Assembly (NCBI GenBank): GCA_963169165.1 | Contig: CAUJFL010000131.1 | Span: forward strand, 1-48,230 | Direction of reading: 5' to 3' | DNA from: Myxococcota bacterium | Lineage (GTDB): Bacteria > Myxococcota_A > Polyangia > Polyangiales > Polyangiaceae | Length of the DNA stretch: 48,230 nt | In this document: positions 16,693 through 23,949 of the stretch, piece after piece | Layout: every line of letters begins with the position of its first letter | Position numbering within the stretch: position 1 is the stretch's first letter | The notes under the pieces: generated by a model | The model's database searches: none | What the model saw: the letters and a program-made list of their open reading frames with translations, nothing else | Told to the model about the DNA's origin: nothing | Translations under genes and position numbers: made by a program

Positions 16693-17706
16693 ATGACGCC
16701 CCCCCCGCGCAAGCCCAGCGACATCCAGACGAGCCCGCAGGCCGTCAGCGAGGAGCAGGAGGACGAGCTCGCCGATCTGGCCATGATGCTGCGCGAGGAG
16801 CAGGTGCAGGCGCGCATCGTCCACTACAAGGGCGAGCTCGAGACCAACGCGGAGCTCGACGCGATCACGGCCGAGGTGGTCGCGCAGCTGAAGGGCCTGC
16901 AGTCGCGGGTCGCGGCCGATCGCTCGCCCGAGAGCCGCGCGTCGGCCGAGCTCGAGCAGGCGCGGTCGCTCGTCATCCTGCTCGGGCGCGTGTTCCGTGA
17001 CGACCAGATCTCGGTCCTGCTCGAGAGGGTGCTGAAGGACGTCACGAAGCGCGTGACCAAGCTCTTCTTCGACTCGGAGCTCAGCGAGAAGGTCACCGCG
17101 ACCGAGAGCAAGACGCGCGTGATGCACCACGCCGAGCAGGCGCTCTTCTATGTCTACCGCAGGTATCAGAACCGCCTGCTCGCCGAGCTCGAGGGCTTCA
17201 CCTACGTCGATCCCGAGATCAAGGCGGGCGCCCTCGATCGCTTCGATCGGGACATCAACGAGCTGCGCGTGGGGTTCCTGTCACGCCGGAGCCCCGAGCT
17301 GAAGCGCCTGCTCGCGGTCATCAACGGCGTCGCTCTCGAGTTCTTTCAGCGCGGCTTTCCGCCCAAGATCGACGAGTTCGCGCGCGCGGTCGTCAACGAG
17401 AGCGGCTGCGCGAAGACCAAGAACGCGGTGGGTTACAAGGTGTTGCACGAGTCGTTCGGCGCCTTTCGTCAGGTGTTCGAGCGCAAGCTGATGGGGCACC
17501 TCGTCGGGTACGTGCAGCAGCGCGTGATCGCGAAGCTCGAGGCGAGCGAGGAGGCGTTCCGCAACGAGACGATCGCGTTCGTGCAGTCGCCCCGGCTCTA
17601 CAGCGACGTCGTCTCGGTGGCGTCGGACGCGCTGTATGAGTTTCTCTGCAACGAGGGCTTCCTCGATCTGCCCATCGACTGGCGCGCCGAGGTCCGCGCC
17701 GAATAA
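16693..17706 (+). CDS. Hypothetical all-helical protein, 337 residues
   Basis: A soluble, almost entirely helical, charged protein. It starts with a Pro-rich leader, then a long Glu-rich helix (EEQEDELADLAMMLREEQ) and several helices with regular hydrophobic spacing, including LFYVYRRYQNRLLAELEGF. There is no signal peptide, nucleotide-binding motif or catalytic signature, and I do not recognise a family. GC-rich third positions persist to the stop, so the gene is real to its end. Its last 426 bases run antisense to the open 3' end of the LTA-synthase-like gene. A structural or scaffold role is only a guess. Confidence 0.8.
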   Translation: MTPPPRKPSDIQTSPQAVSEEQEDELADLAMMLREEQVQARIVHYKGELETNAELDAITAEVVAQLKGLQSRVAADRSPESRASAELEQARSLVILLGRVFRDDQISVLLERVLKDVTKRVTKLFFDSELSEKVTATESKTRVMHHAEQALFYVYRRYQNRLLAELEGFTYVDPEIKAGALDRFDRDINELRVGFLSRRSPELKRLLAVINGVALEFFQRGFPPKIDEFARAVVNESGCAKTKNAVGYKVLHESFGAFRQVFERKLMGHLVGYVQQRVIAKLEASEEAFRNETIAFVQSPRLYSDVVSVASDALYEFLCNEGFLDLPIDWRAEVRAE

Positions 17707-19533
17707 CGGCTGCGCGCCGCTCGGGTGCCCGCCGAGCAGCGCGCGCGCGGCGCCCTCGAGCTCGCCGCACGCGGCCGCGCCGAGGTCTCGCTGCTCGCGG
17801 GGATCGGCGGCGAGATCGAAGCAGTGGAAGGCCGCGTCCCACTGGCGCGCCTCGAGCTTCATGTGGCCCCGCATCACGCCCCAGCTCTTGAACGGGCAGG
17901 TCCACAGCTCGCTGCAGTTGGTCAGCGGCGCGATGTAAGGTTTGTACGGTCGCAGGAGCGACTGCCCCGGGAGCTTCGTGACGAAGCGCGCGAGCTCGGG
18001 CGCGTCGAGGATCCCGACGAGATCGAGCAGCGTCGGCAGGACGTCGGTGTGGAACACGGGCCGACGGCTCGCGTCGAGCAGCGCCGCGCGCTCGTCGGGC
18101 GCGAGCAGCGGCGCGGGCGCGTCCACCCACGCGGGCACGAGGATCTCCTCGTCGTACACGCTCAGCGTGTGGCCGAGCTGCCCGTGCTCACGGAACGCCT
18201 CGCCGTGATCGCTCGTGAACACGATGACCGTCCGCGCGCCGTACGTCGCTCCGCGCACGCCGTCGACGAGCGCGCCCACCACCTTGTCCTGCGCGTACAC
18301 CGCGTTCTGGAAGTGGCGTCGAAAGGCCGCGTTCTTCTCGGGATCCTTGGTGAACTCTGCGGGTTGAAAGGGCTCGTCGCCCGCGTCGACGCGGTACGGG
18401 AAATGGGTGTTCGACAGGTGCACGACCGCGAAGAACGGCTCGGTCATCGTCCCCAGCTCACGCAGCGCGTAGGCCGTCGCCGCGCCGTCGGGTGCTCCGA
18501 GATCGATGTCCGCGCCGGGATCGAGCTCTGCTCCGCTCACGCGCCGCGCGACCGGCACGTTGCGGATGAACATGTCGCTGTTGCCGAACCGCAGATCCTG
18601 GCTGGTGAAGTACCCGGTGTCGAAGCCCGCCGCCTTCGCGTACTCCCAGAGCATGGGCGCGTGCTGGATCGCCTCACGCGAGGCCGTGGGCGGCAGGCCC
18701 GTGAACAGCACACCGACGCTGATGGCGGTCGTGCTGTCGTTCGCGCGCATACCGGAGAAGGTGACGCGAGACGGGGCCGCTCGGTGCGAGAACGGCGTCC
18801 TGTCGCACGCGCCGCCGGCGTCGCAGACGAGGTCGCGCGGCACGCTCTCGGTCAGCACGAAGAGCACGTTGCGCGGGCGCGGCAGCCGCGGCGCGATGGA
18901 CGGGATGTACTCGGGCGCGTGCTCGCCGGGCAGCGCCTGGCGGGCTCCGAGCAACCTCGCCCGCGCGACGGCGCCGAGCGCGTGCAGATAGAGGACGTCG
19001 GGCGTCGCGGCCTGTCGCGGCGCGGCTCGCCACGGCACGACCAGCGCCGCGAGCGCGGTGAGCGCGAACACCGCCTGCGCCCGGCGGGCCACGCGGGCCT
19101 CGACGCGCACGCGCGCCGCCGCGACACCGATCGCCGAGAGCGCGACCAGCGCGGGCCACGCGTGGCTCCACGCGAGGTGCGCCGCGTCGGCGCCGAGCTG
19201 CCCCACGACGCTCTTCGAGAACGCGGCGCCGAAGCGCGCGGCCCCGTCGTAGATGAACGCCGCGTAGTTGTCATGAAAAAATGCATGTCCGCCGAGCAGC
19301 GCGCCCGCGAGCGCGACGAACGCCGCCCGCGCGACGTGCCGCGAGCGCCCCGGGCCGAGCCCCGACAGCGCGAGCGAACCCCAGAGCAGGCCCGAGGCGA
19401 CGGCGCACGCGGCGTACGCGCCGAGCTCGAGCGGGCGCAGCTCGGCGAGGCGCGCCGATCGCCGCGAGAGATCGAACGCGACGATCGACGCCGCGCCGAC
19501 GATCGCGGCCCCGGCCAGGCGACGCGAGGACAT
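17281..19533 (-). CDS. LTA-synthase-like membrane sulfatase-fold enzyme
   Basis: A membrane enzyme of the alkaline phosphatase/sulfatase superfamily. Four to five hydrophobic helices fill the first 170 residues. A catalytic domain follows with NVLFVLTESVPRD, a Thr-containing NDSTTAISVGVLFTG where the nucleophile would lie, NTHFPY, and the metal-binding FTSDHGEAF. Relatives transfer phosphoglycerol or phosphoethanolamine to envelope polymers, or hydrolyse sulfate esters; the substrate here is unknown. The family-like part ends near residue 609, close to 17706. The frame then stays open for about 142 more codons, antisense to the neighbouring gene and in exact codon register with it, so the tail may be an artefact of composition. 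The start overlaps the STAND stop (TGATG). Confidence 0.85.
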   Translation of the reverse strand: MSSRRLAGAAIVGAASIVAFDLSRRSARLAELRPLELGAYAACAVASGLLWGSLALSGLGPGRSRHVARAAFVALAGALLGGHAFFHDNYAAFIYDGAARFGAAFSKSVVGQLGADAAHLAWSHAWPALVALSAIGVAAARVRVEARVARRAQAVFALTALAALVVPWRAAPRQAATPDVLYLHALGAVARARLLGARQALPGEHAPEYIPSIAPRLPRPRNVLFVLTESVPRDLVCDAGGACDRTPFSHRAAPSRVTFSGMRANDSTTAISVGVLFTGLPPTASREAIQHAPMLWEYAKAAGFDTGYFTSQDLRFGNSDMFIRNVPVARRVSGAELDPGADIDLGAPDGAATAYALRELGTMTEPFFAVVHLSNTHFPYRVDAGDEPFQPAEFTKDPEKNAAFRRHFQNAVYAQDKVVGALVDGVRGATYGARTVIVFTSDHGEAFREHGQLGHTLSVYDEEILVPAWVDAPAPLLAPDERAALLDASRRPVFHTDVLPTLLDLVGILDAPELARFVTKLPGQSLLRPYKPYIAPLTNCSELWTCPFKSWGVMRGHMKLEARQWDAAFHCFDLAADPREQRDLGAAACGELEGAARALLGGHPSGAQPLFGADLGAPVDGQIEEALVAEKLIQRVRRHRDDVAVEPGRLHERDRLVAERLLARLELRDHALLHVPDEVPHQLALEHLTKGAERLVQHLVTHRVLGLRAAALVDDRARELVDLGRKAALKELESDAVDDREQALQLGAPA

Positions 19534-22500
19534 CAGGGCTGCCCGGCGCGCCGCACGAGCTCGAGCAGCCGGTTCGCGCCGGGACGATCGCGGTGGGGCG
19601 TGAGCAGCGCCTTAGCGTCGAGCAGGTGCGCGTTCTTCATCGTCGCGCTCTCGGCGACCTCGGCCGCCGCGAGGTGCATGCTCGCGAGGTCGAGCGCGCG
19701 ATCCTCGCGCGCCCCCGGCAACGGCGCCTCGGCGAGCGCCTCATCGAAGCGCGCGCGCGCCTCGCGCGGCTTGCCCTCGACCCGCGCGACGTGCCCGAGG
19801 TGGGCGATGGAGCTGGCTCGCGCGTGCGCGAGCTCGTCGCTGCCGGTCGCGGTGGCGAGCCGGGACGCTATCTCGATGGACTGCCAGAGGAGCTTCGTCG
19901 CGCGACCGCGCTTGCCCTCGAGGAACGCGAGCACCCCGGCGGCGTGGAGGGACAGGGCGAGCTCGAGCTCGACCGCGGGCCTCGCGCCCGGCTGGGACGC
20001 GAGGAACCTCGCGCCGTCGATCGCCTCATCGAGCGCGCGGCGCGCCTCGTCGCGGCGTCCCTCGGCGCGGGCCAGGTTGCCGAGGCGCCGCAACGTCGCG
20101 GACAGCTCGGTCGCCGCGCCGGTGAAGTAGGGCTCGCGCGCGACCACGGCGCGCAGCGCGGAGACGGCGTCCTCCCACCTGCGTCGCGCGTCCCGCGCGC
20201 GCCCGGCGGCGAGGTCCACGTCGCCGAGGCGCCGCAGCGTGGAGGCGAGCTCGCGGACGTCGACGTCCCGCACGGCGCGGCTCGCCTGCGCGGCGCGGGA
20301 CTGCGACAGCGCCGCTTCGAACCGCGCCCGCGCCTCGTCGAGCTCACCTTCTCGGAGCGCGAGCTCACCGAGGGCCCCCTCGGCCCGCGCGCGCAGCGCT
20401 GGCTGATCCGCCGCCGAGGCGAGCTCGCGGGCGACCGACAGCGCGCGCCTCGCGTCGCTCGGGCGGGCATCTCTCGACCACACGGTCGCCGCGCGCAGAT
20501 AAGAACCCGCGACCCCGGCCGCGACCTGCGCGTCGTCAGGGTGCGCGGCCACGTTGGCGTCGCCGAGCTTGGTGGCGTCGTGCGCGAGCTTTCGAGCGAG
20601 CGCCCAGTCGTCGTCGAGGATCGCCAGCTGGAGCAGCTCTGACAGCGACGCGTGGAGGCGCACCTGCAGCCCGGGCTCGCCCGGAGAGTCGGCGATCTGC
20701 GCCCGCAGCACGCGCAGCGCCGCGCGTTCGACCGCGATCGCGCCCGAGACGACGCCGGACGCGGCCAGCCCGCGGCGCGCGCGCTCGAGCGGCGCGAGGA
20801 GGCGCTCGCCGAGGCGCGGATCGCTCTGGGCCGCGGCGGCGAGCTCGTCGAGCGTCTTCTTCGCGCGCGCGGCCGCGGCTCCGCCCTCGCGCAGCGGCAG
20901 ACCGAGCGCGGTCAGGGCCACGGTGAGCAGCTGCGTCGAGGCGGCGACGTCCTGCCCGCCGAGCAGCCACGCGAGCGGCTCGCCTTCGCCGGCGCGCGCG
21001 AGGCGCTCGGCGAGGATGGCGACCGCCGACAGCACCGCGGGGAACGCATCGGTCGGCGTGGTCGCGGCGAGCTCGCCGGCGGCGAGCAGCGCCTCACCGG
21101 TCGGCACGCCGCGCGCGAGGCCGAGCGCGTCGAGCACGATCTCGTCACCGATGGCAGGGTGCGCGAACCCGAACGGCAGCGGCCCGTCTCGCCCGTCGTC
21201 CTCGGGGCGGCGCAGCACGCCGAGCTCGACCAGGGCAGCGGGTTCGACGCCCGAGGGGATCCGCGGGGCCAGCGTGCCGCGGCGCCTCGACAGCGGGCGC
21301 GCGACGCCGATGAGATCGTACGTCCGGCGCCGCACGAGCGCTTGCCCCAGCTCGTCGAGCGCCGGCCCGAGCTCGGGCATGCGCGCGCGCTTCTCGTCGA
21401 GGAAGGCTTCGAACAGGCGGGCGGTGGAGCTCGCGTCGCGCGTCGTCGGCGCCCCTCCCACCCACAGCTCGAGGTGGAGCGGCAGCGCCAGCATGCTGCG
21501 CTGCTCGGGCAAGAGCTCGGCGAGATCGGGGAGCGCCCGCCGCGTCGCGCGGCGCGCCGCGTACGCCCGCGCGAGCTCGTCGGGCGTGAACGGACGCACC
21601 TCGAGGTACGGCACCAGCGCGTCGCCCCGGCCGCTGGGAAAGGAGAGGAAATGCCCGACGTTCTCGAGCGCGCGCGGCCCGCGCCCCTGCCCGAGCGCGC
21701 GAAACGAGGAGGTCCGCATCGTCACGCACAGGCGCAGCGACGGGTGGCGCTCGAGCGCGGGGAGCAGCTCGTCGAGCGCCGCGACGAGCCCGTCGAAATC
21801 GTCGGCCTCGTCGATCGCGTCGAGCACGAGCACGACCCGGCGCCCCTCCGCCGCCGTGGGCTCGTCGAGCGCCGAGAGGAGCTCGTGCAGCGACGCGAAC
21901 GCGTCCTCTCGGACGCCGAGGCGGCGGAGGATCGTGCGCGCGAGCGAGCGCGCGACGGGCTCGCCCTCTGGCCCCGCGTAGGCGTTTCGTCCCGACAGGA
22001 ACGCGACCAGCGCGCCGTTCGCGTCGGCGAGGGGCTCGTCGGCGTCGGTCATGGGGAGGCGAGCGAGAGAGCGAGCGAGCCTCGCCGCGAGCGTGGTCTT
22101 GCCGGCCCCGCCGGCGCCGACGATGAGCAGCGCGCGCCCCGCGGTGCGCAGCGCCTCTTCTGCGACGTCGTCGACGCCGACGCGCGCGACGTGCTCGGCG
22201 CCGCGCGCCCGCATCGACGCCTCGCCCGCGGCGGCCTCGAGCATGCCTGCCGCGAACTGTGACAGGCTCGCGGTGACGAGCTCATGGCGACCAGCGAGCA
22301 CGTCCGCGCCGCGGCGGCGCAGCGCAGCGAACGTCGCCGACGCGACCACCTCCTGACTCGCGCCGCGCGGGACGAGCCGCGCGGAGTCCCCCTCGCGCAC
22401 CAGCGGCTCGAGCATCCCCGCGGTCGGCAGCGCGGCGCGGCGAGTCGCGCCGTCGAACCTCGAGAACAGCGGGTAGAGCGGCACCGTCGCGTCCCGCGTG

Positions 22501-23351
22501 ACCGCTATGACGGGGCTCACCCCGAACGGAGCGCCCCAGCCTGCCTCCTTCACCTCGATCGGGAAGCGCAGGTCGGCGTGCGCGCCGTGCAGCCGCACGA
22601 GGTGCGCCTCGTCGGGCCCCGACGGGACGCGGCGCACGATCTCGACGCTCCCGCGCGGGAAGAGGCGCGCGGTCGACGCGTCGATGACGGAGAGCAAGCG
22701 CGCGAGCTGGTCCTCGCCCTGGGCATCACCCTCGCCGCGGCGCGCGCGATCGACGTCCTCGCGCGCGCGCCAGAGCGCGTCGTTGGCGCTCTCCGCGACC
22801 GTCGCGCGGCGCCCCGGCAGGCCCTCGAGCAAGGTCCCCCAGCGGCTCTCCTTCTTCGCGGCGTGGCGGCGATTCACGCTCCGCCAGCCCGTCGTGAGCT
22901 TCGGGAAGGCGGTCTCACGATCGGGCGGCACGTCGAGCTCCCCGCTCCAGAACCTGCAGAGCTGGTTGTTGAGCACGGTCCACGCCCACCAGTCGGGCGC
23001 CCGCAGCGCACGGAGCGCCACGGCGACGCGGCGGCTCTTCGCCGTCGACGCGAGATAATCCGACAAGAGCAACAACCCGACGAGGCGCACGAGCTCGTAG
23101 GCGCCCGCCGCCGCCGCGTCGAAGCGCTCGAGCAGCGGTCGGCGCGGATCACGCGCGCGGGCCAGCGGGTGGGCGACCGCGAACGGCAGCGACGGGTCAT
23201 CCCAGTCGGGCGCTCCGCGCGCGGCCGCGGCGCGCGCTCGATCGTACGGGCGCCGCGCGTCGTCGAAGCGCTGCCCGCACTCCTCGCAGAGATAGCCGCC
23301 GCGCCGGAGCGGGGTGAGCTCGACGTCCGGGCAGGCGGGACAGCAGGTCAC
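19533..23351 (-). CDS. Zinc-ribbon STAND NTPase with TPR-like C-terminal half
   Basis: A 1272-residue predicted cytoplasmic signalling ATPase. The GTG at 23351 overlaps the preceding stop. An N-terminal zinc ribbon (CCPACPD...LCEECG) is followed by an all-helical region (about 40-230) and a beta-rich segment containing VPLYPLFSRFDG. The NTPase has Walker A GAGGAGKTTLA near residue 410 and Walker B VVLVLDAIDEADD near 505, then a winged-helix-like part. Residues about 900-1250 are helical repeats of TPR type (LGELALREGELDEARARFEAAL). STAND proteins switch on after ligand binding, in transcription control, cell death or anti-phage defence. No fused effector such as a nuclease or TIR domain is recognisable, so the output may be a neighbour. 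Confidence 0.88.
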   Translation of the reverse strand: MTCCPACPDVELTPLRRGGYLCEECGQRFDDARRPYDRARAAAARGAPDWDDPSLPFAVAHPLARARDPRRPLLERFDAAAAGAYELVRLVGLLLLSDYLASTAKSRRVAVALRALRAPDWWAWTVLNNQLCRFWSGELDVPPDRETAFPKLTTGWRSVNRRHAAKKESRWGTLLEGLPGRRATVAESANDALWRAREDVDRARRGEGDAQGEDQLARLLSVIDASTARLFPRGSVEIVRRVPSGPDEAHLVRLHGAHADLRFPIEVKEAGWGAPFGVSPVIAVTRDATVPLYPLFSRFDGATRRAALPTAGMLEPLVREGDSARLVPRGASQEVVASATFAALRRRGADVLAGRHELVTASLSQFAAGMLEAAAGEASMRARGAEHVARVGVDDVAEEALRTAGRALLIVGAGGAGKTTLAARLARSLARLPMTDADEPLADANGALVAFLSGRNAYAGPEGEPVARSLARTILRRLGVREDAFASLHELLSALDEPTAAEGRRVVLVLDAIDEADDFDGLVAALDELLPALERHPSLRLCVTMRTSSFRALGQGRGPRALENVGHFLSFPSGRGDALVPYLEVRPFTPDELARAYAARRATRRALPDLAELLPEQRSMLALPLHLELWVGGAPTTRDASSTARLFEAFLDEKRARMPELGPALDELGQALVRRRTYDLIGVARPLSRRRGTLAPRIPSGVEPAALVELGVLRRPEDDGRDGPLPFGFAHPAIGDEIVLDALGLARGVPTGEALLAAGELAATTPTDAFPAVLSAVAILAERLARAGEGEPLAWLLGGQDVAASTQLLTVALTALGLPLREGGAAAARAKKTLDELAAAAQSDPRLGERLLAPLERARRGLAASGVVSGAIAVERAALRVLRAQIADSPGEPGLQVRLHASLSELLQLAILDDDWALARKLAHDATKLGDANVAAHPDDAQVAAGVAGSYLRAATVWSRDARPSDARRALSVARELASAADQPALRARAEGALGELALREGELDEARARFEAALSQSRAAQASRAVRDVDVRELASTLRRLGDVDLAAGRARDARRRWEDAVSALRAVVAREPYFTGAATELSATLRRLGNLARAEGRRDEARRALDEAIDGARFLASQPGARPAVELELALSLHAAGVLAFLEGKRGRATKLLWQSIEIASRLATATGSDELAHARASSIAHLGHVARVEGKPREARARFDEALAEAPLPGAREDRALDLASMHLAAAEVAESATMKNAHLLDAKALLTPHRDRPGANRLLELVRRAGQP

Positions 23352-23893
23352 TTCTTCTTGGCGGGGGGCGGCGCGGCCTCTTTGTCCCACGCGCCGTCGG
23401 TGGGCGCCGCCTCGTTGCCGATCGAGTCGAGCTTCGGCTCGACGTCTTTCTGGCGGATGCAGTCCCACTCGCCGCCACCGACCTCGTTCTCGCCGAGGCC
23501 CCACTCACCCTTCATCGCCGCGGGCGCGGGCGGCTCGCCGGGGACGAACTTCCAGTAGCCCTTGCCCGACTTGGTCGAGCCCGGCCCGATCGCGCCTGTC
23601 TTGTGCTCGACCCAGGAGAACTTGATGACGTCGCCGGTGATGGTCCCGTCGATCGTCCCCCACACGCCGGACTGCGGGCTCTTGTACTTGCCGTTGACAT
23701 GGTTGCCCTCGGGCACGAGGTGCATGTCGCCGAACACGCGGTTGTACCAGACCCCCTTGAACGTCTCGCCAGCGGGCAACGAGCCCGGCGTGACCCTGGC
23801 GACCTGCGGGCCGCTGCCAGAGCTCCCGCTGCAGGCGGGCAGGACGGAGATGGCGGCGAGCGCCGCGGCGAGTGCGAACGTGGTGCGCTTCAT
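23348..23893 (-). CDS. Envelope lipoprotein upstream of the STAND NTPase
   Basis: A 181-residue lipoprotein with signal peptide and lipobox LPAC. The middle is a compact beta domain rich in aromatic and Gly residues (GVWYNRVFGDMHLVPEG, GVWGTIDGTITGDVIKF, GKGYWKF, MKGEWGLG), which looks like a small barrel or sandwich. The tail is Ala/Pro/Lys-rich. Its stop overlaps the GTG of the STAND gene, so the two are coupled, although one product is exported and the other cytoplasmic. It has its own -10 candidate. I do not recognise a named family. Confidence 0.82.
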   Translation of the reverse strand: MKRTTFALAAALAAISVLPACSGSSGSGPQVARVTPGSLPAGETFKGVWYNRVFGDMHLVPEGNHVNGKYKSPQSGVWGTIDGTITGDVIKFSWVEHKTGAIGPGSTKSGKGYWKFVPGEPPAPAAMKGEWGLGENEVGGGEWDCIRQKDVEPKLDSIGNEAAPTDGAWDKEAAPPPAKKK

Positions 23894-23903
23894 GGCGACG
23901 CAC

Positions 23904-23909
23904 AGCCTA
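23904..23909 (-). promoter_or_regulatory. Candidate -10 element of the lipoprotein-STAND-sulfatase genes
   Basis: TAGGCT on the minus strand ends ten bases before the ATG at 23893. This suggests the three downstream genes can be transcribed apart from the subtilase gene. Confidence 0.4.
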
Positions 23910-23949
23910 CGAAATGCGGCCTGCGAAGCGAAGCCCCAAGTGCGCGCGC

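Noticed and set aside
17725-20130. An 800-residue plus-strand open frame
   Set aside because: Antisense to the LTA-synthase-like and STAND genes, composed of Arg/Glu/His-rich shadow sequence without domains.
19533-23351. HEPN ribonuclease domain in the N-terminal helical region of the STAND protein
   Set aside because: The helical pattern is suggestive, but the RxxxxH catalytic motif was not found at the expected place.
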